Positions 49,181 through 59,755 of a DNA stretch of 64,000 bases are shown piece by piece. Source of the stretch: Procambarus clarkii. Its lineage: Eukaryota > Arthropoda > Malacostraca > Decapoda > Cambaridae. The notes below the pieces were generated by a model. That model was not told the DNA's origin, searched no databases, and saw only the letters and a program-made list of their open reading frames with translations. The first letter of the stretch is position 1. The number at the start of each line of letters is the position of its first letter. A program made the position numbers and the translations under genes. The DNA is taken from assembly GCF_040958095.1 (NCBI RefSeq), contig NC_091230.1, positions 10,387,338-10,451,337 on the forward strand, written 5' to 3'.

Positions 49181-49432
49181 TCGAAGCTTGCAGTATATAG
49201 GCAGCACGACCACCTCAAACCTTGCACTATATAGGCAATACGACAACCCCTTATGATGCAAAATATAGGGAGGATGACATCCTAAAAGCTTTCAGTATAT
49301 AGGCAATATGACAAACCCCAATGCTTGTAGTACATAAACATGTCGGAAATCCGACAAATGCGTTAACATTCTATAGTTACCCCATTAAAGATCAGAGAAT
49401 GGGAGTTCTTGACGTCATAAAAAAAACTTCAG

Positions 49433-49563
49433 GTAATCTTGAGATGATTTCGGGGCTTAGTGTCCCAGCAGCCCGGTTCTCGACCAGGCCTCCACCCCCA
49501 GGAAGCAGCCCGTAGCAGCTGTCTAAACCCCAGGTACCTATTTACTGCTGGTAACAGGGGCAT
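49433..49563 (-). mobile_element. SINE-A, 5'-truncated copy
   Basis: It matches the tail half of SINE-A (GATGATTTCGGGGCTTAGTG through TACCTATTTACTGCTGGTAA). The tRNA head is missing. It follows the right arm of the inverted repeat directly. Confidence 0.85.
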
Positions 49564-49589
49564 CAATATTTGGGCAATAATATTGCCCA

Positions 49590-50110
49590 AATATTGAAAA
49601 CTATAGGGTTGTCGTCTTGTTTATGATCTACAGCTTTGAGATTGTCACCTTGCCGATCTACTGCAAGATTTGAGGTTGTCGTCTTGCCCATATACAGCAA
49701 GCTTTGGAGGTTGTCATTATATCTATTTACTGCAATTTTTGAGGTTGTAATTTTGCATATACATTGCAAGCTTTAGCGTTGTTGACCTGCCTATATTCTG
49801 CACTCTTTGGGGTTGTCGTTTTCCCTATATTCTGCAAGCAATGGGGGTTGTCGTCTTGCCAATATACTGCAAGCATTTGGATTCTCGTGTGGCCTATATT
49901 CTGCAAGCATCGAGAATGTTGAAGACTGGCGAGTTTTTTTCCTATATACTTCAAGCTTTGTAGTGGTTTTCTTGGCAATGCTGCAAAAATTGTTGTTGTC
50001 GTCTTGCCTATATACGGCAAGCTTTTAGGTGGTCATCCTGCCTATATACTGAAGCTTTGAGGTTTTTGTCTTGCATATATACTGCAAGCTTTGTGGTTGT
50101 TTTCTTGCTT
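49590..50110. repeat. 34-bp degenerate minisatellite (Min34), about 14 units
   Basis: Units combine GAGGTTGTCGTCTTGC and CTATATACTGCAAGCTTT. Divergence between neighbours is high. The same unit forms part of the arms of the inverted repeat at 48634-49420. Confidence 0.85.
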
Positions 50111-50501
50111 TTTTTTGTTTGTTTTCTTGCAAAACCTTTCTTAGTATATGTCGTATCAGAGGTTAGGTCCAAAGTGGTAAATTTCTGGTAATATGAGGAA
50201 AATACTTAGTAACAGCACAGTTCTAATAATAATAAATTAGCAAAATCAGCTGTAATCCAGGGTAGAATGGAAGTTAGAAGCAGAGATTTACAGCTTTAAC
50301 AGATAACTCATGCTCTGGATGTGATTCAAATTGTGATAATTTGGATGAATTTAACTAATGTTGTGTTAGGATAGGTTAGGCTAAGTCTGGTTTGGTAGGA
50401 TTGATGATAGAAAAACACATCTGGATATTGGAAATATCTAAATAGACACAGCACTAACTCTATGAAATTGTCTTTGTATGTTGTACAAAGATTTGATGTT
50501 G
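50111..50501. other. AT-rich with TTAGG-like words, no gene
   Basis: GTTAGGATAGGTTAGGCTAA near 50364 resembles the telomere-type motif. Otherwise nothing was recognised. Confidence 0.5.
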
Positions 50502-52020
50502 GATATTGGAAATATACATTAAATTTAGATGGAATAGGTGAAACTTGGGTAAAATAGGCTTTGATTGTGCTATGATACGAAAACTCTGAGTAAATGTTTT
50601 GGAAATTGTCTTAAATTAGGTTAAATGTAGGTGGGACAGCATAAATTTTGTTAACCTCAATCAAATCTAGTTTTGGATGTGCTAGATCAGGTTAGGTAAG
50701 GTTGTGTGGGGTAGGATATATAATGTCTTATTGGTAGTGAACTAGCTTGTTCAGAAAATAAAGTAAATTACCCTATTTAGGTTTGAGTTTTTTAACTAGA
50801 TCTTGCAATGGATGGAAAGAGGTTACATAGAGTTGTATGTGAGGATATTAGTGCTGTGATCTCGGAAATTGGGGTTATGATATGCCAAGATTGGATGCTG
50901 GATATTGGAAATATGCATTAAATCTAGATGGAATAGGTCAAACGTGGATAAATTGAGCTTTGATTGTGCTATGATACGGTAAATTTGGGTAAATTTGGTG
51001 GAAATTTTATTAAACTACCTAAACTTTGGTAAATTTGGGATAAATTTGGTGGAAATGGTCTTAAATTAGGTCAAATATAGGTGAGATAGCTTAAATTTTT
51101 GCCAACTTTAATAAAATCTAGCTTTGGATGTGCTTGGTTAGTTTAGGTAGTGCTGTGTAGGGTTGGATATATAATATCTTAGTGGTAATGAACTAGCTTG
51201 TTCAGAAAACATTGTAAATTACCCTATTTGGGTTAGAGTTATAGCTGGTATTTGTAATGGATGGACAGAGGCTACTTAGGCTTATGAGGGAGGATATGAA
51301 TGCTGTGGTCTTGGGAATTCGGTATGTTATATCAATACTGGATGTTGATATTGGGAATATACATTAAATTTAGATGGAATAGGTCAAACTTGGGTAAATG
51401 GGGTATTGGTTGTGCTATGATATGGTAAATGTGGGTAAGTGTTTTGGAAATTGTCTTAAATTAGGTAAATTTAGGTAAATTTTGATAAATTTGGTGAACA
51501 TTGTCTCAAATTAGGTAAAATTTAGGTGGAGCAGCATAAATTTAGCCAACTTTAATAAAATCTAGCTTTGGATATGCAAGGTAAGGTTAGCTAGGTTGTG
51601 TAGGGTAGGATATTTAATGCCTTAGGGGTAATGAGTTTGTTCATAAACTTTGTTCACAAAATAGTGTAAATTACCCTATTTTGAGTTCGAGTTGTAGCTA
51701 ATTCCGGAGAGTGGGAGCCGGTCGACCGAGTGGACAGCACGCTGGACTTGTGATCCTGTGGTCCCGGGTTCGATCCCGGGCGCCGGCGAGAAACAATGGG
51801 CAGAGTTTCTTTCACCCTATGCCCCTGTTACCTAGCAGTAAAATAGGTACCTGGGTGTTAGTCAGCTGTCATGGGCTGCTTCCTGGGGTTGGAGGCCTGG
51901 TCGAGGACCGGGTTACAGGGACACTAAAAGCCCCGAAATCATCTCAAGATAACTCGTGTAATGGGATAGACAGAGGTAACATATTCTTGTATGTGAAGAT
52001 ATGGGATGCTTATATATAGT
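50502..52020. repeat. Tandem repeat of about 400-446 bp, three copies
   Basis: GATATTGG(A/G)AATAT opens the copies at 50502, 50901 and 51347. Shared landmarks in the same order are TTAAATTTAGATGGAATAGG, TTGTGCTATGAT, TAAAATCTAGCTTTGGAT, TTAGGTAGNNTTGTG, AACTAGCTTGTTCAGAAAA and GTAATGGATGGACAGAG. The third copy is split by SINE-A. No ORF. Each copy contains a short TTAGG-like word. Confidence 0.85.
51713..51954 (+). mobile_element. tRNA-derived SINE (SINE-A), full-length copy
   Basis: The head GGGAGCCGGTCGACCGAGTG and box B GGTTCGATCCC (51767-51777) with perfect T-stem CCCGGG/CCCGGG indicate tRNA ancestry. The body runs through TTTCTTTCACCCTATGCCCC and the tail ends CATCTCAAGATAAC. There is no poly-A. 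It interrupts the third unit of the 400-bp repeat, so it is younger than that expansion. Confidence 0.88.
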
Positions 52021-52199
52021 TAGTTTAGATTTTGCTAGGTTGACTTTGGTTAAATTTGTGTAGTATAAGTACAATTTTTGGTAGATTTAGGTAAATTTAG
52101 GTTCTAATACGATGGATTTTGATAGGATATAGTAAATTTGCTTAACTTATCATAGAAATTACTGACTTCACCTAACCCCACCTGTCCTAACCTAACATA
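52021..52199. other. No gene; AT-rich with TTAGG-type words
   Basis: Low-complexity GTAAATTTAGG strings; nothing else. Confidence 0.5.
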
Positions 52200-52289
52200 A
52201 CTAAGGCTAAATCCAATATGTCAGTTGGACGGTTTGCCTAAATAGATATGGGTGACATGATTGGAGAGGATGGAACAAAGGGGTATTAA
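52200..52289 (+). repeat. Dispersed repeat Dr2, copy 2
   Basis: The plus-strand counterpart of 36185-36275. It stops exactly where the Helitron-like element begins. Confidence 0.5.
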
Positions 52290-54240
52290 TCTATATAAAT
52301 AAAAATGGAAATGTTCGTTTGTTCAAAATCGCTAATTTCCGAAAAATCTTCACTGATTGCCTTGAAATTTTCACACAACGTTCCCTTCGCATCCGAGCGG
52401 ATTTTTATTTACATACTATATAGATATCACGTCTGTGATGGTAAAAAACATGCTTTTTCCGAAAAACTGTGTTTTCCATGTGTTTTTCATGAGAGGGAAA
52501 TCTTCGAAACCTCTTTACCGATTGCTTTGAAATTTTGTCACAACGTTGCATTCTAATAGGCGCGTATTTTGATATATCTACTATATACATGCCTCACCTG
52601 TGTTAGGAAAAAAACATTCTTTAACATAATTAGAGTCAAATTTCCCGCTGCAACTTTCGTGAATCTGGTCCTCGCGGCGTGAGTGCGCCGCGGGGTAATG
52701 TATCTTACGTTGTAGAAGTCTTATTTTTCGTAATAGCGTTGAAAATAACATGTTATGCATAAAATGAATATAAACTCACTCATTGGCAACAGTATCGTGT
52801 GAGAGAGAGGGTGGTATGTGGCTCAGCCCCATCAGTGACTCTGTGTCTCTCGTGGGGGGTGGTTGTATCGCTGACGCGCTCTCACACTATCTCCCAGAAC
52901 TCATGCTATTATTGTTATTTGTACTGCAATATGACTTACCAAACGAACAAGAGACAAGCATTGAAAGCTAGATGCATGCGAGCTCTCCATAGAAGGTACT
53001 AGCTGGCCGCAATGCGTAAATCACGCATGACCTCGAGTAGAGTAACTTGTCGCGCGCGCTACGCAACTCCAACTCTTACAACTAGATCTGGTTTCACAGC
53101 CTTTATTTATTATTCAATTTACATGAAACTTGCACATTATATGTAGAGTTTACGCCTCTAAAAAATTACGTCATTATTCTTATCTACGTAGATTTATTGA
53201 TTTTATAAATAATGATACACTTCATTTTGTTGCATACGTTTTTGGGAAACTTTTAAAAATCTGTATTATTGCACTAAATACATCTGGGATAAAGATGTGA
53301 CATAAAAATCTTTATTATATAGTAACGTCATAGGTGAATGTCGTAGAAATGATTTTGGTTCACAATTGTGGGCTGTGAAATCAATTGAACATGGTAGAAA
53401 AATTCAATTTTTTTTTTTTTTTCTCCGTCTCTATTTAGGCTGAGATGCTGAAACTTGGCATAGGTGCAGCATCTTTCACATGTATCAGGATAATAAATTA
53501 TGAATACCCTACAACAATTTTTTATATCCTGGTACCATGGCCCCTTAAAAAAAAAAACAGTGCCATCTGTTGCACGTAGGAGCAACACAAACTGTAATTT
53601 CCGAAAGTTCTTCACTGATTGCTTTGAAATTTTGACACAACGTTGCATTCGAATAGGCGTATCTTTTTATATACCTTCTATGTAGCTGCCACACCTGTGA
53701 CAGGTAAAAACGTGCGTTTTTGAAAAACAGTACCATCTGTTGCACATAATGGCAACATGCACGCTATACTAAATATGTCATGAATTCCATTTCAATGTTG
53801 CCAATTGCACTGATAAATTTTATTTTCATAGATTTCAAATTATTTTATTTTTTATTGAATTATTTTGTTTGACATTGTGTTGGAATTGAAATGTGTTGTT
53901 TACCATACCGTTCATTTTGTAAGTATAAATATAGATGCCACACCTGTGACAGGTAAAACTATGCTTTTCTTGACAAACAGCGCCATCTGTTGCCTGTAAG
54001 AGCAACACATATGCTATACTAAATATGTTACAATTCATTTCAATGTTTCTGATTGCATTGATAAATTGAATTTTCATAGTTTTTTATTTATTTTCATTTT
54101 GATTTAATTATTTTGTGTGAATTGCATTGGAATTGACCTGTGTTGTTTACCATACCGCTCATTTTGTAAGTATAGTTAATTTTTTATTCTTTAATATTTT
54201 CATATAATTTTTTATCTGTTTTTCTTATATTTCAGTGATG
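52290..54240 (+). mobile_element. Helitron-like non-autonomous element (candidate)
   Basis: It starts TCTATATAAATAAAAATGGA after an A, like arthropod Helitron 5' ends (TC, insertion between A and T). Inside, a module with CACTGATTGCTTTGAAATTT, CACAACGTTGCATTC and CACCTGTGACAGG recurs at about 52340, 52515 and 53610. CAG(C/T)GCCATCTGTTGC recurs at 53560, 53730 and 53980. A block of about 240 bp (GGAATTGA..GTGTTGTTTACCATACC) is duplicated at 53880 and 54130. No Rep/helicase gene is present. The 3' end (a hairpin and CTAG) was not located, so the right limit is approximate. Confidence 0.5.
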
Positions 54241-54295
54241 GGAACATCAGATCAGTTGATGTTCCCAATTTTCTGATCTGAACATCATACCATTT
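54240..54295. repeat. Short inverted repeat
   Basis: GGGAACATCAGATCAG faces TTGATGTTCCC, and CTGATCT recurs at 54276. Could be a terminal hairpin of the preceding element. Confidence 0.5.
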
Positions 54296-54482
54296 GGGAA
54301 GGTATCGGGCGAGGGAGTGGGGATGACGAGGGGCCGGAAGGGAGAGATTGTGGGGAGGACGAGGGGACAAGGGAGGGGGTAATGGTGTGGAAGGACGAAG
54401 GGACGGGGGAGTTTGGGATGGAGGGGACAAGGGGTTGGGGGAATGGAGAATAATGGAGAGGAAAAAGGGACAGGGGAGTGGG
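54296..54482. repeat. Purine-rich G-run tract
   Basis: About 185 bases with many GGGG/GGAGG runs on the plus strand (GGGGACAAGGGAGGGGGTAA). A degenerate minisatellite with G-quadruplex or triplex potential. Minus-strand proline/serine ORFs here are composition artefacts. Confidence 0.7.
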
Positions 54483-55164
54483 ACATAGTAGCTTAGAAGA
54501 GTCATATCTCCATAGTCTAAGTATTCCCAAATGTTCAGGGAACATTTTCATGTGTGGGGAAGCGTGGAGCGTGATTAAGCTGGCTGTAAAGTGGCCAGCT
54601 AAGTTTGAAAATGCAAGGGGCTTACGCCTTTTGAAGCACTGGACGGTGACGAGCCATTCTGTTTCTCGCCAAGACGTCTTGACGCTTCCCGGCACCTGAT
54701 TGGCCAGGTGAGATCACTTGCCGGAAGTGACCAATGGCCTTTGTATATGTATTTATGTTTTTCTTCAGTAAACTTTTAAACTAACTGGGGAGTTTAAGTG
54801 AGCCTCCATTCTCTAGGGCTATATTTATGTATATTTATGAGACCATGAGTGACACCTTGTACTGCACATGATATTGCATCCTTGATTAAGATAATCATTA
54901 AGACCACTGACGTGTTGCTGGGACACGAGCACAAACACCCAGCTGGCGACCTGAGTAGACCAGAAAAAGAAGGAAAAAATGTCCCAGTGTCAGGACGGGC
55001 AGGTTTAGGTGAGTTATAGGAAGCTTGAACCTCCCCACTCGCTAGGGGTGTATAAGGCCAGCCCTTAGTTGACTGGGGAAGCCCAGGGGCGAGCAGTGGC
55101 GCCCGGTACTGAGGGGCTAAGACCTGTGGGACGACCCCAACCACAGGGTGGAAGGGGGTGAACC
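54483..55164 (+). other. LTR/leader-like tract, no gene
   Basis: ATTGG (about 54700) and CCAAT (about 54731) bracket a GGTGAGATCACTTGCC region. GTGTTGCTGGGAC precedes CCCAGCTGGCGACC (54939-54952), the same combination seen on the minus strand at 3008-3060. The following 200 bases are leader-like. This is probably an LTR remnant and primer-binding region; no gag follows. Confidence 0.3.
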
Positions 55165-55945
55165 CTGACAATATGCTGTAATTGCACTTGTGTGAATTGT
55201 GTATTTGTGTTAGTTGTGTATTTTACGTGTTTTGGGTAGTTATATATTGTATGTATTTGTGTTGGATATGTATTTGATTCAATTTATGCAAGTTGTTTAA
55301 TAATTATGAAAAATGTGTAATAATTGTGCAAATTTTGCATTAAATGCACAAGTTGTGTAATTGTATATGGTCGAACTGTGAATGTGCTCCTGTTGTATAT
55401 TGATTTTCATTGTGCAAGTTGTGCAATTATGTAGCAAGTTTGATTGTATTAATTGTGCAAAGATGTGTATGAATTACATATTTTGTGTATTAACTTTCCA
55501 TGCTTCATAATCATTTTTGTGTGAATAGTGTATTTATGTAAGTTGTGTTTTAATTGCTGAAGTGGAACTGGTGCAACTGTATTTTTATGCATATTGTATA
55601 TTTGTGTAAGTTCTGTATATGGTATCTGAAAAATATATCTTCATGTGTAAGTGTATTTTGATTTATGAGATAGTGTGTGTGTATTTTTTAGAGAAATTAT
55701 ATTTGTGAAATTGTGTAATTTTAGTGGAAGTGCGTTTTGATTGTACGAGCGTATAAGAAATGTTGCTATATTTATGCAAGTGTAAAGTCATATATTGAGT
55801 GTACACGCAATACTTGTGTAAATGGTATATTTTTGTGTGCAAGTGGCAAATTTTGTGTGTAAATATCATATTTTACCTACAAATGGTACATTTTGTGAGT
55901 AAATGGCATATTTTGTGTGTAAATAATATATTTACACACAAATAT
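55165..55945 (-). repeat. AT-rich dispersed repeat Dr1, copy 2
   Basis: Its reverse complement aligns end to end with 34915-35720. Both limits are visible here: unique sequence before 55165 and a PLE piece from about 55950. Confidence 0.75.
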
Positions 55946-55949
55946 ATCG

Positions 55950-56064
55950 TTGGTGTCGTTGTACCTATCGATAATTTCTGTATTGCTTGTAAAGATTTCT
56001 CTGATGATAGTCTGGCTGTGTGAGGGAGATTACATGCTCCTTGATGGAGCCCTGTCCATCAAGG
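55950..56064 (-). mobile_element. PLE fragment P6 (divergent)
   Basis: A short stretch matching the GSIKEH..ISS..EIIDRY part of the PLE endonuclease on the minus strand, clearly more diverged than P1-P5. At its end ATGCTCCTTGATGGA and TCCATCAAGGAGCAT form a 15-bp hairpin. Confidence 0.65.
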
Positions 56065-56837
56065 AGCATATATAGTAGGCATCCTTCAGTCTCTGGAGAC
56101 TGTGGAGTTGCGCCCTGGTTGTGAATCCTGGTGCAGCGTCTGGTGTGACTGATGAGGCCAATCCGAGAGTGGCAGTCCATCCCACACCGAGCACAAACGA
56201 AGTTTGATTCTGGTCTGTCTTCCTGGCTACCGGCTTTCCTTCTCTGTCTATTTGCCTCCGATTTCTTGGAAAGTGACTCCTCGAACTTGGAGAGACCTTT
56301 CTGAACAGACTGCCCCCAGGCTGAACGGTCTGCAGCCAGTGTCTCCCACATAGCAAGATCGACGTCCATGGCTTTCAGGTCCCTCTTGCATACGTCTTTG
56401 TACCGTAGCTGGGGCTTGCCTGTTGGACGCTTTCCCTGCATCAGCTCTCCATACAGGAGATCCTTGGGGATCCTACCGTCGCCCATTCGCACAACGTGTC
56501 CGAGCCAGCGCATTCGTCTCTGCTTCAGCATTGTGTACATGCTGGTGGTTCTTGCTCTCCCCAGGACGCTGTTGTTTTCACCTTGTCCTGCCAGGTGATG
56601 TGGTAGGCATTCAGCTGTCTTTCTTGACGGGCGTGGAGTGTCAGAGACACAGGCTCTGTAAACCTGGATCTTTGAACACTCAGTCAGCTTATTGTTAACC
56701 CACACTCTCTTTGTCAGTTTGGACATGGTAGTAGATGCCTTACCGATGCATTTGTTTAGCTCCGTATAGAGAGAGAGGGAATTAGAGACTGGAGCCGAGG
56801 TACACGAAGTCGTGAACGACTTCCAGCTTGTGGGCGG

Positions 56838-56869
<32 letters not shown>

Positions 56870-57475
56870 GAGATATATACAAGAGTTGTTACATTCTTGT
56901 ACAGCCACTAGTACGCGTAGCGTTTCGGGCAGGTCCCTGGAATACGATCCCCTGCCGCGAAGAATCGTTGCATCGTGAGCCAGGACGCAGCCCTGCTTTA
57001 CTCCTTTTCGGATGTCAAAGGAATCTGATGTTAAGCCATCAAAGACCACGGTGCCCTTCATGTTCTCGGGGAAGGATCTTATGATGCTGAGTGCATGGGT
57101 GGGCATCCGATCTTGGAGAGGATCTTGAACAGGCCATCCTTCCTGACGAGGTCGAAAGCCTTCGTCAGATCTATGAAGGCTACGAAGAGTGGCTGCCTCT
57201 GTTCCCTGCATTTCTCCTCAAGTTGTCTGAAGGAAAAGAACATGTCGATGGTGGACCTGATAGTTCGGAATCCGCACTGTGATTCTGGACAGACTCTCTC
57301 TGCAAGTACTTGATGTCTCTTGAATGTGACTCGAGCAAACAACTTTCCGACAATACTGAGGAGGGAGATGCCACGGTTATTGTTACAGTCGCCCCTGTCA
57401 CTTTTATTCTTATACAGGAAGACGATGTTGGCGTCCCTCATGTCTTGTGGCACCTCTCATTCTTCCCAACAGAGG
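56065..57475 (-). pseudogene. Non-LTR retrotransposon fragment (LINE-Y), interrupted by a SINE
   Basis: On the minus strand, 57453-57079 encodes RT motifs (NIVFLYKNKSDRGDC, NNRGISLLSIVGKLFARV, CGFRTIRSTIDMFFSFRQL, FVAFIDLTKAFDLV) and reaches IRKGVKQGCVLA near 56985. After a SINE insertion it resumes at the C-terminal part (KLEVVHDFVYLGSSL, LNKCIGKASTTMSKLTKRVW, then RMRWLGHVVRMGDGRIPKDL and GKRPTGKPQLRYKDVCKRDL). It ends in a C2H2-type finger CARCGMDCHSRIGLISH. The segment with the catalytic FADD is missing across the SINE junction, so a deletion of several hundred bases accompanied or preceded the insertion. One in-frame stop lies after LGSSL. The RWLGHV..RIPK tail is shared by a large arthropod and fish LINE family; I do not assign the clade. 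Confidence 0.8.
56841..56977 (-). mobile_element. Short retroposon with poly-A (SINE-C) nested in LINE-Y
   Basis: In minus-strand sense it reads GATGCAACGATTCTTCGCGG, then GATCGTATTCCAGGGACCTG, then GAATGTAACAACTCTTGTAT, and ends with about 29 A. TCAC is present at both junctions, too short to be a certain target duplication. No coding content. It is 5'-truncated or a SINE of unknown head. Confidence 0.7.
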
Positions 57476-57554
57476 CAGAGGACCCAAAGATCACCACTTC
57501 ACCCAAAGAGTATATAATCCGTTGTTTACACAGTAAAATTGTCTTTGTAATGTA
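57476..57554. other. Short unique stretch
   Basis: Nothing recognised. Confidence 0.4.
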
Positions 57555-57690
57555 AGGTGTACCTTGCAAAATGCATCCCGAGTCGTCAGACTACAATAAA
57601 GTATAAAAATTAACTGTGGAGAGGTAATTTTTCACCTTCCCTCGACAGTGAAGAAAACGTAAGAAAAATTAAAGAGATTGAATTTTTCAA
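57555..57690 (+). mobile_element. PLE 3'-terminal fragment P7 (divergent)
   Basis: GTCGTCAGACTACAATAAAG and TCGACAGTGAAGAAAACGTA align with the PLE terminus (GCGTCAGACTAGAAATAAAA and CCAACAGTGAAGCATAATGT in P4 and the 7400 copy). It is more diverged than the others, so either older or a related family. Confidence 0.55.
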
Positions 57691-57699
57691 GGGTGAAGG

Positions 57700-59755
57700 A
57701 AGGTGCAACAGAGGCTTGAGGACAATTCAATAGAGGGTGGAGGACGAGGCAACATAGGGTAGAGGACGGGGCAACAGAGCGTGGAGGACGGGGCAACAGA
57801 GGGTGGAAGACCATGGCAACAGAGGGTGGAGGACGATGCAACAGAAGGTGGGGGACGGTGCAACAGAGAGTGGAAGTCGGTGCAATAGAGGAAGGAGGAC
57901 GGGGCAACAGAAGGTGGAGGTCGAGGCAATAGAGGGTGGAGGACGTGATAACAGAGGGTGGAGGACGTGATAACAGAGGGTAGGGGACGGGGCAACAGAG
58001 GGTAAGGGACGGGGCAACAGATGGGTGGGGAACTGGGCAACAGAGGGTGGAGGACGGGGCAACAGAGGGTGGAGAACCGGGTTACAAAGGGCTGAGGATC
58101 GGGCAACAGAGGGTGGATGATGGACCAACAGAGGGTGGAGGATGGGGAAACAGAGAGTCGACGATGGAGCAACAGAGAGTGGAGGGCAGGACAACAGAGG
58201 GGGGAGGACGGTGCAACAGAGAGTGGGGGACGGGGCAATAGAGGGTGGAGGATGGGACAACAGAGGGTGGAGGACGGGGCAACAGAGGGTGGAGGACGAG
58301 GCAACAGAGGGGTGGAGGACGGGGCAACAGAGGGATGGAGGACGGGGCAACCGAGGGTGGAGGACGGGGCAACAGAGGGTGGAGGACGGGACAACCGAGG
58401 GTGGAGGACGGGGCAACCGAGGGTGGAGGACGGGGCAACAGAGGGTGGAGGACGGGGCAACAGAGGGTGGAGGACGGGGCAACAGAGGGTGGAGGACGGG
58501 GCAACCGAGGGTGGAGGACGGGGCAACAGAGGGTGGAGGACGGGACAACCGAGGGTGGAGGACGGGGCAACCGAGGGTGGAGGACGGGGCAACCGAGGGT
58601 GGAGGACGGGGCAACAGAGGGTGGAGGACGGGGCAACAGAGGGTGGAGGACGGGGCAACAGAGGGGGTGAAGGACGGGGCAACAGAGGGTGGAGGACGGT
58701 GCAACAGAGTGTGGAGGACGGGGCAACAGAGTGTGGAGGACGGGGCAACAGAGTGTGGAGGACGGGGCAACAGAGTGTGGAGGACGGGGCAACAGAGGGT
58801 GGAGGACGGGGCAACAGAGTGTGGAGGACGGGGCAACAGAGTGTGGAGGACGGGGCAACAGAGGGTGGAGGACGGGGCAACCGAGGGTGGAGGACGGGGC
58901 AACAGAGGGTGGAGGACGGGGCAACAGAGGGGTGAAGGACGGGGCAACAGAGGGTGGAGGACGGGGCAACAGAGTGTGGAGGACGGGGCAACAGAGGGTG
59001 GAGGACGGGGCAACAGAGTGTGGAAGACGGGGCAACAGAGGGTGGAGGACGGGGCAACAGAGTGTGGAGGACGGGGCAACAGAGTGTGGAGGACGGGGCA
59101 ACAGAGTGTGGAGGACGGGGCAACAGAGGGTGGAGGACGGGGCAACAGAGGGTGGAGGACGGGGCAACAGAGGGTGGAGGACGGGGCAACAGAGGGTGGA
59201 GGACGGGGCAACCGAGGGTGGAGGACGGGGCAACAGAGGGTGGAGGACGGGACAACCGAGGGTGGAGGACGGGGCAACCGAGGGTGGAGGACGGGGCAAC
59301 CGAGGGTGGAGGACGGGGCAACAGAGGGTGGAGGACGGGGCAACAGAGGGTGGAGGACGGGGCAACAGAGGGTGGAGGACGGGGCAACAGAGTGTGGAGG
59401 ACGGGGCAACAGAGTGTGGAGGACGGGGCAACAGAGGGTGGAGGACGGGGCAACCGAGGGTGGAGGACGGGGCAACAGAGGGTGGAGGACGGGGCAACAG
59501 AGGGGTGAAGGACGGGGCAACAGAGGGTGGAGGACGGGGCAACAGAGTGTGGAGGACGGGGCAACAGAGGGTGGAGGACGGGGCAACAGAGTGTGGAAGA
59601 CGGGGCAACAGAGGGTGGAGGACGGGGCAACAGAGTGTGGAGGACGGGGCAACAGAGTGTGGAGGACGGGGCAACAGAGTGTGGAGGACGGGGCAACAGA
59701 GGGTGGAGGACGGGGCAACAGAGTGTGGAGGACGGGGCTACAGAGGGTCTGGCAG
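57700..59755. repeat. 22-bp minisatellite (Min22), about 93 units
   Basis: The unit is GGAGGACGGGGCAACAGAGG plus GT. The three main variants are ACAGAGGGTGG, ACCGAGGGTGG and ACAGAGTGTGG. Units before 58240 are degenerate and those after it very uniform. A long run of identical variant order recurs: AGGGGTGAAG at 58928 and 59501 are landmarks of a segmental duplication with a period near 573 bp. Since 22 is not a multiple of 3, five frames stay open for hundreds of codons; none is a gene. Confidence 0.96.

Larger units (their letters stand above)
48634..49420. repeat. Large inverted repeat, arms about 290 bp
   Basis: The left arm 48634-48935 and right arm 49127-49420 are near-perfect reverse complements around a unique spacer of about 190 bp. 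From outside in, each arm holds a unique segment (CCCATTCTCTGATCTTTAAT), a pair of CGACATG motifs, three to four units of a 34-bp minisatellite (TTGCCTATATACTGCAAGCT type), and a SINE-B tail and tRNA-like T arm. It could extrude a long cruciform. It may be a foldback element or a hairpin-capped duplication. Confidence 0.88.
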
